Part shown: one piece after another, positions 37,251 through 50,806 of the stretch | Layout: the number at the start of each line of letters is the position of its first letter | Numbering within the stretch: position 1 is the stretch's first letter | NCBI RefSeq assembly: GCF_021134715.1 | Contig: NC_060017.1 | Location: 5,580,001 to 5,644,000 of the forward strand | Length of the DNA: 64,000 bases | Reading direction: 5' to 3' | DNA from: Daphnia pulex | Taxonomy: Eukaryota; Arthropoda; Branchiopoda; Diplostraca; Daphniidae | Position numbers and translations under genes: made by a program | Notes under the pieces: generated by a model | What the model was told of the DNA's origin: nothing | What the model saw: only the letters and a program-made list of their open reading frames with translations | Databases searched by the model: none

Positions 37251-37869
37251 GGCGCCGTCATCATCTCTATTCTCTTGTCAGACGCGCCGAGAAGGAGAAA
37301 GGAATAGTAAACTATCAAGAAAAAGTTTTCCCCTTTATTATTTCGTTTCCTGGCGAATATCCAAGGACAACCGGACTTTACAAAGAGACGAAGAGGACCG
37401 GTCTCGGATACGCCTAGTATATAGCATAGCAGACTGTGGTCTTTATGTATTTTTGTTTCTCTTCCTAGATGTCGCTAGTTGAAAATCGACCATTTTCATA
37501 CCGTATGCTTAGCACTTGGACGGCATTTTGGTCATGCTAAGTAACAAAAGTACGTCTAGAGCATTAACCTTAAACATTACTGAGAATGGAATGACTAATT
37601 AAAATTCTACAACATTCAAGCTATCCGATATGCTAAAATACTTGTTAATTAAAGGTAGGCAACAGGGAGTTTTCTAGGAAACAAAGATTTGGCGATTTAG
37701 TGTCTGTGACCAATTTACGTGTGCCGTATAGCGGTCGTCGCATCAGTCCAGTCCCGGTTGTCCTTGGATATTCGCCAGGAAAAAATAAAACTTCTACAAT
37801 AGTTTTCCCCTACCCCGGCGCGTCTGACAGAAGCTGAAGAATAGAAACGATGATGGTGGCGACGGACAG
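37251..37869. repeat. Imperfect inverted repeat (fold-back element) between MAEA and CtBP
   Basis: Two arms of roughly 120 bp in opposite orientation: left about 37251-37375, right about 37748-37869. A 26-bp block is perfectly inverted (37349-37374 against 37754-37779; core GAATATCCAAGGACAACC). A second block carries GTCAGACGCGCC against GGCGCGTCTGAC. About 370 bp of AT-rich DNA lies between the arms. No transposase frame is present; it may be a MITE or fold-back element. Confidence 0.7.
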
Positions 37870-39083
37870 CCAAATTCATATACTATTCACTTTTTCATTC
37901 CTTATTCTTATCAGATATTTCTTCTATAATACCTTTTTCTCATTTTTTTCCTTTAGATTTTTTTTCTCTTTATTAAATAATAATTCGCTGTACATTGTGT
38001 GATACGACCAAGAAACTTTATGTTAGAAATCCAAACTTTTTTGAGAAAAAAAAAATAAAACTATTCCAGAAAACGCTAGATTACACGGTAGAGATTTTTA
38101 AATTTAGCTTCGGACAACAAAATCCAGCAAAAATATTTACCCGCTCCAAAATTTTCCCGTGTTTCGTGCGCATTCGATATAGCCCAAGGCTTTTCTTTTG
38201 TGATCACAGCACACGTGTCCTGCCTTTAGCCAACCTCCTCCTCCTTCTTTTCACCCCCCACCTCCTCAAAAACTCTTTGCGCGCACTCTGCCGAGTGTGT
38301 GAACAAACACATTTTTCCTATTGGGGATTCACTATATATTTTTCTTTTGACTCTTTTTCACTCAGAGAGCGTCTGCCTCCCACCCTCCCACTTTTTTCTG
38401 AGGTGGCGGTCTGTCGATTTGAGTCGGTCATAGAAGACTGTGGCGCGTTGTGTAAGCTTGAATATTGCTCTTTGTAAAGTTTGCCAAGGATTTTTCATCC
38501 ACATCTTCCAGCCCAACACGAGAGTCAGGTAAGAAAATAAAAGTAGCCATTTCGCTAGTGTGTCTTGGCGCCCGTTTGCCAAACAAAAAGAAAACCGCCT
38601 CGAATAAAACTCCCTCCTTTTTGTTTCCCCTATCCCGCCGGCACAGAGAGACCAAACCCTCTGCTCAATGCCTTGAGTACGCGCTCAGTGCTTTGCAGTG
38701 TTGTAGCGAGAGAACTCCACGCCGACAGCCATTCTACGATTATCTCTCTCTGTGTACAGTGTGTTGTGTGTCTCACTCATCTATAAAACGTTGTGTGCGT
38801 CTTGTTCTTCTTCCGCGTGGTGTTTCAGCCATTAAAGACATTCAAGTGTAATTGATTCTTGAATTTATACATTTATTTAGAGGGTTTTTATTAGCAACCA
38901 GTGAAAGTTTGACTAGTTTGGACATGGCATAAAACAGGTTGATTGAATTTATTTTCTTGACATTGACAGGTTCGTCGAGGCGGGATTTGAACTTTTAGAC
39001 GAATAAACAAATTTTGAAAAATTTCGCTGCGTCTGGCCGGCTCGTCTTTCGGGGTAGGTGCTGCTGCTGCTGCTCCTGTCGAC
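37870..39083 (+). other. CtBP promoter and 5' UTR region
   Basis: Contains a likely 5' UTR exon ending at 38528 (GAGAGTCAG|GTAAGAA), with a matching acceptor (ATTGACAG|GTTCG) at about 38969, leading into the exon with the start codon at 39084. The plus-strand frame 37995-38477 shows no protein features. Confidence 0.5.
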
Positions 39084-41333
<2,250 letters not shown>

Positions 41334-42085
41334 AGGTCCCTTGTTCCCTTGATCCCTCCACTTTTACTCAATGGACGCCAAGTACAAAATTTAAAAAGAG
41401 ACTCTGAGGAGAGCCTGTGAATTACTATATCGTGGCCGTCATTAATCCAAAAACAGAAAAAGTTTAAAACAATGTGTGTCAGTGGAGAATTGGTCATCGT
41501 CGTTCCGGGGGGCAACACATCAGCCACTTGTGTTAAATAGACGATGACGAATCTCCCGCCACCTTTCGTCTACGCCATTGACAGAATTTCTTCCATTGGG
41601 ATACTTAGTGCAACTGTTTGTTTGTTTTTTTCCTCGCCGCACTCCATCATGTAGCCTCTCGATAAAAGTGACGATGGTCACCACATCACGGCCATTTTAA
41701 GTGTATCGACCACTGTGTTAATTTTTTTCCTTCAAGTCCTTTTGCTGATCGTCCTCCAAACACAGACAACATCGTATCTTTAACTGTGTACAATTTAACA
41801 CGTTTCCCAACCCCGTTCGCATCATGTTTTCTTTTTTGCCATCCTTTCTTTCTCCCATCCCCTCCCTCCCGTGTTGATGTGACCACGCGGATGTCCTAGG
41901 TTAAAAATATGGGTACTGCGCGTCCGTCTGGCTATTATACTCCTCAATCAGGATTTACACGGATTACAAAGAAACGAAAAAATACATGAACCATTTGTAC
42001 ATGGATTACCTCTTACTTTAGATGAAAATATTGCCATTATCATCGTGTTTATTTTATTTATTATTTCGTAATAATTGTAATTAAT
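41334..42085. other. Convergent 3' UTRs of CtBP and CDC16
   Basis: CtBP 3' UTR on the left. On the right a cluster TTTATTTTATTTATT (about 42050-42065) reads as overlapping AATAAA signals for the minus-strand CDC16 gene. No other feature seen. Confidence 0.5.
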
Positions 42086-44684
42086 TTAACGCCTTTGGAT
42101 AATGTCTGGCGTATCTTCTTCAATAGTTTCTGTGGCTTGCCGATTATGTCCACGATTTCCAAGCTCACCAGGTCGAAATCCGTAACCAGTGGTACCACTA
42201 GTTGCCACTGGAGTGACCAAGGCATCTGAAGGTGTTCGTAACGGACCAATTCCACTCATTGCTGAGTCATCTGCCCTAGCATCTATTTCAAACATAAATT
42301 AATATGAGAAAATTAAAACAAAACGATTACAAATGTGAAAATTGTACCTAAATAATAACCAGGGGTATCCATCTGAATCACATCCTCTTCACTAATGTCT
42401 GGCATCGACATGTTGCTCACTTCCATGGCGGATGCCGAAGCCATGTGTCGCTTGCTAACACCAGGAGTGACCATTAAATGACTGTTTGATGTGTCAGCCA
42501 AGTTGGTGATGGGCGGTGGGATATCTTTCGGAGCTCCTATTGAATTCAACAGGTTTAAAAATACAATCGAAAAGATTGATTATCGGTCTTACCGAGAAAA
42601 GCTGGTGCTTCGTTGAGATATGCATCCAGCACGGAATTCAGCATCGTTGTGGAAAAGGTATCATCTCTTTTAAGGGCTAGGGCTTTCTGGAAATATTCAA
42701 TCGCCTGATCGTACTTGAGTGTCAAAGCATAAACGTAGCCCAGAGCTGCGAATGTGCTTGCTCGCATAGGACTAACGAGTAATGCTTTTTGGTGGAAATC
42801 AATGGCTTGTTCGTATTTCTTCAACTTGCGAGAGACATGGCCTAGATTGTTCAACAAGGGCTCCCAAGTGTCGTCCATGGGGAAGTCGTTACAATCGTTA
42901 TTAGATGTTGTATGGCGAAGGCGAGACACCATATCAACCGCTTGTAAAAAACACTTTTCCGCCAATTGATAGTCATTGTTCTGATAGGCCACAGCACCCA
43001 GTTCGTGGAGAACAAAAGGGTCGTCTGGTGCTAACGAATTGGCTTGATTAAAGAAACTATTGGCTAACCGTACGTTGCTCATCAATCCGTGCTCTAGGCC
43101 GACATACAACATCGGAAGATGGGAACTAAAAATAAATAAGAATTAGCATACTTTCGACCAAGTATAATGAACAGAAGAGGAAATTACCCGCGCATCAACT
43201 GTGAAGCTTTGAAATAGGCAGCCATTGCTTGATCGTGTTCGTTTTCGGCAGCAAAAGCGTGTCCACGCATCAGCCATGCAGCTCCGAGATTCCGATCCAG
43301 TGTTGTTGCTTTATGAAGGTATTTACGAGATTCTTCGTACCGACCAATGACGTAGTAGTAGCAACCCACAGCGAACCACGACGTGGCATTATCGGGCTCA
43401 GAATCGACTAACCGGTGTGACAATGTGAACAAACCTATAAACAAATCAAGAGAGCATTTATGGCTGCATCTGTGGGAATGTTCTTGAATGAATAATACTT
43501 TGTGAATTTTTCAGTGCCACTAGACAGGTGACGTAGATAGGTAGACACGCTTGGTGATTTTGATCTGCTTTCATAATCCTGCGTCAAACTCTGTATATTA
43601 AAAACTAACAACATTAATATGGAATAATAATTCGACTTACTCTTGGAGCATGTTGTAACATCCACGATAATCACATCCATTGAGCATCCTCTGAGCGTGA
43701 TTGACCCGAATCGACAGATTTTTGCGCAAAGGAGCCAACTCGCTTGATGGAGCCCTTTCTTCGGGTTTGCAGTATTTTCTGACTTGATCAGTGTAAAGAG
43801 CTCTCAACAATGTCGCTTCATCATCGTAGCTAGTGCATTGTTCATCAAAGGGAAGATGTTCTAGCAAATCATTTTCTATTGAAATAGGAAAAAATTGGTT
43901 AGAGCCTTTAAACTAAAAAAAAAGTTCGACACCTTCTTCTGGAGTGAGCATTTCGTGACGAACCAACATCTCGAAGGCTTCATTGCAGTAAACATCAAGT
44001 TTCAGTGCCATTTTGTAGTCTTCAATGGCTGGAATTCGGTTGTCCATTGCTTCATGGACCTTTCCTCGAAGTAGATACATTGAACTATGAACCTAAATAA
44101 TTGTATAGTCAGGAAATGAATAAACAAAGAAAAACTGTGTCAGAAACCAACACTTTGCTGCTGAGTTGCTGAAGGGAAAGTGGAATCCATCTCTTGATTC
44201 TTTTGTGTTAGCACAGCTGTGTCATTCCATATGTGGTCATTTTTCAGTAACTGCAGAGCTTCAGAATACATTTGTGCTTCATACAAAGATTGAGCAGCAA
44301 GATGTTTGCAGATAAGATGTTTCTAACATAAATTTTGTATAAATGTTATGTGTAGTGATGGTGAAAAATAAAATACTTCATGCAAATGTGCTTGTGTAAT
44401 GAGTTGGGCAGCCCGATGATATTGCTTGCAAAAATACATGCATTTCCCCAGCATATAAACATCCTGGAATGCTCCATCAGATGCAGTGGCTGCTTTTTCA
44501 GCCCAGTACAGAGCTGTCTGGAATCTTAGCTGCATGACATGGGGAAAAGAAAGTGAGACAGAAAAAGATATCTACTTGTCAGAATTTTGGGACAAACAGT
44601 GATAAGAATACTGTAAGTACGTACAGCATCAATAGAGGTAGCCGTTTGTGACCGGAATTTCTCAAGCATTTCTTCGATCTTCAT
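42086..44684 (-). CDS. CDC16: CDC16/APC6, TPR subunit of the anaphase-promoting complex
   Basis: Ten exons (44684-44625, 44529-44377, 44322-44152, 44092-43933, 43875-43641, 43578-43499, 43434-43188, 43125-42593, 42536-42348, 42282-42086) give 674 residues. TPR blocks match CDC16: TALYWAEKAATASDG, YMLGKCMYFCKQYHRAAQLI, LKLDVYCNEAFEML, ACLPIYVTCLVALKNS, LFTLSHRLVDSEPDNATSWF, AVGCYYYVIGRYEESRKYL, HAFAAENEHDQAMAAYFKA, LYVGLEHGLM, WEPLLNNLGHVSRKLKKYEQ. Exon 6 uses an acceptor at 43579-43580 so that MKADQNHQACLP stays in frame; a longer open frame over the same place is not the coding one. The C-terminal 130 residues are acidic/Ser-rich and poorly conserved. In the APC/C, CDC16 dimers scaffold CDC27 and CDC23. 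Confidence 0.94.
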
Positions 44685-45523
44685 TCTTCAAAATGACACA
44701 AATTTCGATAACTATTTAAGAAAAAAGCAATAACAAAAATTGGACTTAAACAACTTCATTCAATCGGCTGCACATGATATTTGAATCAACAACGTTGCCA
44801 AATTTATGTGAGTAACGGACATAATGCATGCCGTAAATTATATCTATTTGAAATTTGACTTGTTATTTATTTATTTGTCACCCATGACAAATGGTAAAGC
44901 AATTATTTACAACGAATTCATCTCCAATTCTCTTTTTATTGGCGACAAACACGTTAGACTTGGAGAGAATAACAAAGTGAGCGACATTCGGTTACATTAC
45001 ATACAAAAAAATAGACTTGTGTAATTCTCATGGCCTCGAAAATTTAACAGACAAGATTAAAGTATAATTTTCAAAAGCTGAAACTTATGTCACCGATTGA
45101 TTTATTGACACTGTTGTAATAAATGTAAAAATTCACTTAAGGAGTCAGTATAAAAATCTGGTATCAGAAGGTGTTGTTGTTTATTATTTTGGTTCTGTTC
45201 AACTTGTCTCAGGCTTGTAAGTTGTAACGCCAGTTAAGACAAGAGAGTTATTCAACAGTTCTTTTCAAAACTTGTGTTTGTATTGCACTTGTAAATAGTT
45301 GCATAAGTTATTGCCTTTTTTTATTCCCCTTTGAAGCTACTTTACTTGCGTTTTCCAGATTACTCTCAAGAGATTCAATGAAAAGCAAAAATAACTTGAT
45401 TCCCCTATTTCTTATTTAGGTTTTTATTTTTCTCGCGCGGTTGTTCGCGTTGCCATTTCGTTCCCACTCGAGCTGAGCAACATGTAATGACAAATTAAAA
45501 TTTATATTTCATTCTACTGTCGT
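44685..45523. other. Divergent region upstream of CDC16
   Basis: Holds the CDC16 promoter and the likely start region of the plus-strand non-coding transcript. A GC-rich patch with pyrimidine-rich start (TTTTTCTCGCGCGG, about 45425-45440) would fit a 5' oligopyrimidine-type start site, as snoRNA hosts often have. No coding exon. Confidence 0.35.
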
Positions 45524-46508
45524 TTAATAATTTGAAAAATATTTTATTGAAGCTAAAGCCTAAAAATAAAACATATTAGTTTATTCATATGATTAATGAT
45601 AAATGATTTTATATGTTGGGAAACTCACCGGTAGAGGGAATCCGTCATACTCGAAGACGTGAGTGACAGGCACATTTGACTTCACTTGAACATTGGCAAT
45701 GAGACAGAGACAGTCAAGGTCTGTTAGTTCTGCAAGGAAAGTTACTTAAAATCGTTTTTGAGATTAGTGTTACATTCTGTTATTTTGTTGAGTTAACTGA
45801 AGGGTGTCCAAGTTTTCTGTAGTGTAGTTATTTATAGTATGCTTGATTTCAATGTGATTCACATCGTTTCGTATTATATCATCGCCATGCTTCCGAACGT
45901 GGTAAACGTGGTAAACGTGGTAAGTAATTTCCTGGCTTGTTGCAGTCCTGATGTTAGATGATGTTCTTTCGAGTCTCGTTCGTATGAATATGACAAGGTC
46001 AATTTATTGATTCCAAACTAAACTCATCTGATTTTTTAAATACTGTTCTCACTTTCCATCTTTTTTCTTCACTGAGCTGATCTATGCATTTTTATTTAGG
46101 TAATTCAGCTGTAGGAGTTGTAACTTCGTGAAACAATCTCTGGAGATTTGCTCAGGTAACTTTATTCTCATTATGTAAAGAAATAAATGAGTGATGAAAC
46201 AACTTACCCAATCTGAGGTGGAATGATGTATCACTTAATTCATCCTTACCTACATTCTCTGAAGTGCATTTAAATTTAAAAATATTGTGTTGTCCACCCC
46301 AGTTCTTATACATGTCTGTTCTCACAGGTAGTGCATCTACCTGTCTCATGCTGTGAAAGGAAAATGTAGAGGTGTGTATTATTTTCAATTCTAACTCGTT
46401 TTCTTGTACTATGTGATGATTTGTTATCCCTGTCATACAAAATGTTGGTGACATCTTAACAATGGTAACTGTAAAATTCTGAGAATGTTGTAGGTTTAAA
46501 GCAGTCAT
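45524..46508 (-). CDS. Unrecognised small three-exon gene model (tentative)
   Basis: A 100-codon open frame (46508-46208) ends at a perfect donor (TTGG|GTAAGT). It joins in phase to 45729-45629 (acceptor CTTTCCTTGCAG, donor CCG|GTGAGT) and then to 45559-45524, with a stop, giving 145 residues. Segments include NWGGQHNIFKFKC, LTDLDCLCLIANVQV and PVTHVFEYDGFPLP. An AATAAA sits inside the last exon, close to the stop. I do not recognise a family. The model lies antisense to the candidate snoRNA host and overlaps two snoRNA-like elements, so only one of the two readings may be right here. Confidence 0.3.
45897..45923 (+). repeat. Three tandem ACGTGGTAA units carrying repeated splice-donor-like sites
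   Basis: Three perfect head-to-tail 9-bp units. Each contains G|GTAA; the last runs into GTAAGT, a full donor consensus, and is the likely 3' end of an early exon of the plus-strand transcript. The other two give GTAAAC, weaker donors. Confidence 0.75.
46184..46272 (+). ncRNA. Box C/D snoRNA candidate 1
   Basis: Box C GTGATGA (46191-46197), D' CTGA (46213-46216), C' ATGATGT (46223-46229), box D CTGA (46259-46262), with a 6-bp flanking stem TAAATG/CATTTA. Lies in the host intron 46156-46550. It overlaps the tentative minus-strand exon ending at 46208, so the two readings compete. Confidence 0.45.
46408..46488 (+). ncRNA. Box C/D snoRNA candidate 2
   Basis: Box C GTGATGA (46413-46419) and box D CTGA (46479-46482) are 70 nt apart end to end, a normal size. 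A C'-like GGTGACA lies between. The terminal stem is weak. Same intron as candidate 1, and likewise antisense to the tentative minus-strand coding frame. Confidence 0.3.
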
Positions 46509-46848
46509 GCTCTTGGTTTTTTTTTTTCTAAACTGATGTTCTGGTTACAGGGCTTCCGATGGGAGGCGGGGTCGACCGTTTTTCGTTTCCTAGTCAGCGA
46601 CGTGTCCCACAGGTAAATTTAGTGTCTCGTTGTGGTGGTTTGCAGCGAATGATTATTTTCTTATACCGCCCCAGTCTGAAGGACAGTGTTGATTGGTTTT
46701 TTCTCAATGACAATTTTTATCGTCTATTTTCCCTCTGGTTGAGTTTTTTAAGGTTTTAATGTGGTCTTGTTTTATTTTTGCAGGATTGTCTTTTGTTGGT
46801 GGGATGTTGGATGACAGGTAATAGTGGAATCTTTTTGTAAATCATATT

Positions 46849-46940
46849 TTCTTTAATTGATGATAGCTAAGTACGATGCATCCGTTATACGCGATGGCTC
46901 TGCAACAAAATCATGAAATCTCTTGCCCTCACTGAAAGAA
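46849..46940 (+). ncRNA. Box C/D snoRNA candidate 3
   Basis: Box C TGATGA (46858-46863), box D CTGA (46932-46935), closing stem TTCTT (46849-46853) with AAGAA (46936-46940). A C'-like ATGAAA precedes the presumed guide CTCTTGCCCTCA next to box D. Sits in host intron 46818-47001. Confidence 0.55.
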
Positions 46941-47569
46941 CGACTTTACTGCATAGTTGGACTTGGGTAGGAGTTAATTAAATTATCTTTTTTTACTTCA
47001 GGTGCTTGCAGCTTGATTTTCTGGATTTCATTCTGTGGAGGCTTATGTGACCGAGTGGTGGCTGTCGTATGTCTTTCAGGTACTGAGTTGGCTAAGGAAA
47101 ATTAATTGGGCTGTAATGTTCTTAAGCATATGCCTGATAAACCACACGGTTTTGATCTCAAGCAGGCTATTGAGCTCATTACTTCGGATTTCTAAGGATC
47201 ATTTGATCTAACTTTGTATTTTATTGTCTCGGGTGATGGTGTGCAGCTCTCGATTCTACAATGCAGAAATTTTTGAGGTAATTACAAGTCTTGTCAATAA
47301 ATTACTATTCCGATCGCCACGCCTCCTCCTCAATCGATGGGGAGGAAGGTGCCTAAATTACGAACGGGGAAATTATGGTCACGTAGGAAGCAACTGAGAT
47401 TGCATTGATCTTCAGGTTGTGCCTTAAACGGAGACGACACTGGGCGTAGATGGACATTTAAGTTTATTGTTAACTTTCTATTTCAGTCTTTCTGTACCGT
47501 GTGATGCCGTGCCGCCGAAGTATTAGTGAGTGGCAGGTAACTGTTAATTTCCTAGTTTTTCCACTTAAC

Positions 47570-47638
47570 GTCCCATATGATTTTTCATCTTTCGGGTCTG
47601 AATGTATTTGGATGACAACTTATTTTTGCTGATGGAAC
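47570..47638 (+). ncRNA. Box C/D snoRNA candidate 4
   Basis: Box C-like ATGATTT (47577-47583), D' CTGA (47598-47601), C'-like GGATGAC, box D CTGA (47629-47632). Closing stem GTCCCAT/ATGGAAC with one mismatch. Sits in host intron 47537-47703. Box C departs from consensus at the end. Confidence 0.5.
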
Positions 47639-47846
47639 ATTGTATTAAGTTTCATCATTTCTTTTATATGATACTTTTTAACGTGGTAAATTTTTTTCGA
47701 AAGGTTGCGATGTGGTGCGGTTTGCAGCTAGCTTTGTCAAGGCGGATCTTCTCAGGTAATGTTTACAGGGCTTGCTGGTTTTTGCGTTTCGTCCTGTTGC
47801 CAAACGTGTATTTTTATTTTAGTATTGCTAAGTATTGTCAGTTTAG

Positions 47847-47923
47847 AGAATAGTGTGATGGAAGCTTAGCATTTGTGCATTGGGTTCTGAATTTCACAAT
47901 AATTGTTATTTCTGATTTATTGT
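47847..47923 (+). ncRNA. Box C/D snoRNA candidate 5
   Basis: Box C GTGATGG (47855-47861), D' CTGA (47887-47890), box D CTGA (47912-47915), closing stem AATA/TATT. In host intron 47756-48245. Confidence 0.4.
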
Positions 47924-48344
47924 TTTGATCGTTTCGTGCATGGACGAACTGAGGAAGTATTGAGTTAGCATCAAAATTAAGTTGAAATGCTTGAAATGCT
48001 CTCGTCTTGTATCTCACAGAATTCCCTATTAGTCTTAACCAGTGAATATTTGTTATCTAGACGGTTATCCTAGAATTGTGAGATGAGACTGGAGGATTTT
48101 AGGAAATTTACAACAAAGGCACAAAGGTTTCTGAAGTCAATCAAAATATTAGACATGCATGACTCTGAGGAAAGCTATTTTTTTTGTATTGAATGAAGTC
48201 TTGATTCCTATTAATCCATGTGTTTTGAAACCTTCATTTATTTAGGTGCCAAGAAGAAGAGGTTGCTTTGGGGTTTCCTGTGGGTGCCTTCTGTATGATG
48301 TGGAGGTATGTTATATACTCATTAAAGCAGGGTTCTGTGTTGAT

Positions 48345-48427
48345 TTAAAGTGATGACATAAGATTTCTGTGTCCAGGCCAATGATCATTAATGATATTAA
48401 ACTATTTTGGTGACTACTGATTTTTAT
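48345..48427 (+). ncRNA. Box C/D snoRNA candidate 6
   Basis: Box C GTGATGA (48350-48356), C'-like ATGATAT near 48391, box D CTGA (48417-48420), AT-only closing stem of about 4 bp. In the host intron after 48305. Good box spacing. Confidence 0.5.
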
Positions 48428-48936
48428 ATATTGGAAATACTAGTAGCCATCTTCTGCACAATATTAACTGTTTCTATTTGGGTATTAGGTTGTTTTTGGG
48501 TAATAGCCTGGTGGACTTCAACCCACAGGAGCTGCTGGACCAACAGCCTAGGATGTTGCTGCTGCAAATATTCTGGTATGGATAGTTAAAATTTATTCGT
48601 CGATTTACCCATGACGATATCATATTTCCAGAGATACAATGGTGGTACAAACTGATTTATTGAGACTGAGAAAACTACACTTGTCAAAATACGAGACATT
48701 TCGTGTAACTCGTTTTAACGAGTTTTATTTTAGGCGGCCGCGCATATTAAGGACTGAACTGTTACTGTACAATTGCAAACGATATAGTCTTCCTTTAACA
48801 GGCGAGAAACAGGCCGTCACAGTAATTCAAGTATTCGTCTTCTGAAATTCGCTCAATCCTTAATCTGTCGTCCTTAGATGCCGTGTTATAGTGGGAAGTC
48901 AACGTACAGGTAATTATCAGAACTTTGTGCATTTGG

Positions 48937-49014
48937 AAATTAACATGATGGATTGTAAAACTTTCTGACATCTCTTCTGAGTTCATCATTGAAGATATCT
49001 TTACAGCTGAATTT
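48937..49014 (+). ncRNA. Box C/D snoRNA candidate 7
   Basis: Box C ATGATGG (48945-48951), D' CTGA (48965-48968 or 48977-48980), box D CTGA (49007-49010), closing stem AAATT (48937-48941) with AATTT (49010-49014). In host intron 48910-49078. Confidence 0.5.
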
Positions 49015-50401
49015 TTGAATAAACTAATAGTTATGGAGTGAGGCTTAGGTAATGGTTCAAAAATTTGTTTAGTTTCAGGTCAATACTTCGCAGCTTCATC
49101 TAGCATTACCTTACAGCGCGACATGTATTCAGGTTGGTATAAGTTTGTTGGCATACCCCACTAATTAAGCCGATTGATTAAGTCCCAAACTGGCTATTCT
49201 TTGGTATACGGTGGGAACAGTAAATGCTATTCCGTGTAAGGTCTTCTACCCAATTGCTTTGGTGGGATATCTAAGGGTTGAATCAGCAATATATTATAAT
49301 AATAAGCTAATTGTTGTATTCGAATTCTTGCTTTCAGTTCGGAGGCTGCTATTCTTTCGTGGAACGTTGTCTGAGTCGGTTTCTAGCTCATTCTTGGATA
49401 TCCTTTCATTGTTGAATTAAATTGGAAATTCACTTAATTTGTTACACAGTTAATTTTTTGTATCATAACTTTGTTTCTCAAATACAAATTTCAGGGAATT
49501 TCTAAAGGATGTGTGTGATTTTTATAAACTATCTCTGTTATGTACTAAATTGTACTATGACTGTTCAAAAACATTTGGTCTGTGGCAAAGTCGATTGTGA
49601 ATGTCAGTACTGACCGTTCGTATTGGTCGCTCTTCAATACCTTTAGGCAAATGGAAATGACACCTCCCTTGGCTAATACAAAAGGAGTTCAAGAGTCAAG
49701 ACAAATGAAAATAAATGTAAAAGAAAATGGAGAATACTTCATTCTACCTTACAAATTTAATTAGATGCCCATGCAGTTCTTAGAGTGAAAATGATTGAGC
49801 TAGGCTAGGAATATGCTGTTGTTGTGAGACAGGTAACAGGTTTTAGTGTGGAAATGATTTTTCATAATCATATCATTTGTGATTGACATGACATTTGTTG
49901 TTGCTTGTGCTTGTTGTATTATGCCACAATGAATAGAAACACATTCTGAATAACTGGGAGGTTTACCTTACGAACTGGGTGTTTTTCCTTTTAGAAATCC
50001 ACTGTCCAAGCGATGTTGCCCGGGTTACTTACAGATGGCAAGGCACATGGATGAACGAATATCACGCCTTCTCCTCATTGCTGTAGAAGTTATCATCTTG
50101 GGGATTTCGTCTGTTGTGATGCTGCGTGGTGGCTTGAAATTTGGCAGGGAGAATGTCACGTGAGTATCAAAGTTATTTGTTAACTTTGTTTGTTAGTTTT
50201 TTCAACTGAGTGTCACCGAACTTCAGCGAACAATTGTTTTCATATATACTTTTTATAAACGTTTCTCCTTTCTGTCGCTAGACTGCATTGATCATTTTTT
50301 ACCTGTCAGAATCAGTTAAGTTACGTTTACTTTGCACATCTCTGAAGAAATTTCTCTCTGCTACTTCAAAGAAATTTTGTGTGATAGCAGTTAGTTTGTG
50401 T

Positions 50402-50806
50402 TTGAGCAAGAGCAAAGCTCACTTATTATATTTTAGATTTTTAATAATGGAGATGTTTTTTCTACTTCCGATTTTCTCATTTCTGTCAGTAGTTCAGTAA
50501 ATATTCATCTGACTCATAAAATAACCACATATTCGTGATCCTCGTCAAAATTTGTTGTAAAGTTAATGTTTTTTGTACGTACGCGTACTTCCGGTTTCGA
50601 GAATTATCCCTGTTCAGGAAAATTCTGGATTTTGACCAAATTCTCGATTTCGTTTAAAATACACTTCATCGTCCCAAATTTCACGTAGATCACGAATATT
50701 ATTTGGTTTATTTGGTCGGAAGCTCAATGTTTGAGGCGCTATCACTTACTTCCGGTATACTTCCGAAAAATTTGCATAAAACTAGCAAGTGAGCTTTGTT
50801 CTCTGC
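50402..50806. repeat. Short inverted repeat in a host intron
   Basis: AGCAAAGCTCACTT near 50408-50424 recurs inverted as AAGTGAGCTTTGTTCT near 50785-50802. About 360 bp with several ACTTCCGG motifs lies between. It may be a small non-autonomous element; no coding capacity. Confidence 0.5.

Noticed and set aside
37995-38477. 160-codon plus-strand frame upstream of CtBP
   Set aside because: No recognisable domain or signal peptide; lies in the promoter and 5' UTR region and ends at the leader exon.
43435-43680. Long minus-strand frame across CDC16 exon 6
   Set aside because: It is in the wrong phase; splicing at 43578 and 43499 restores the CDC16 block ACLPIYVTCLVALKN, which the long frame lacks.
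47100-47250. H/ACA snoRNA in the host intron around the GCCTG ... CAGGC hairpin
   Set aside because: One good hairpin is present but no clear hinge box and no ACA at the right distance from a second hairpin.
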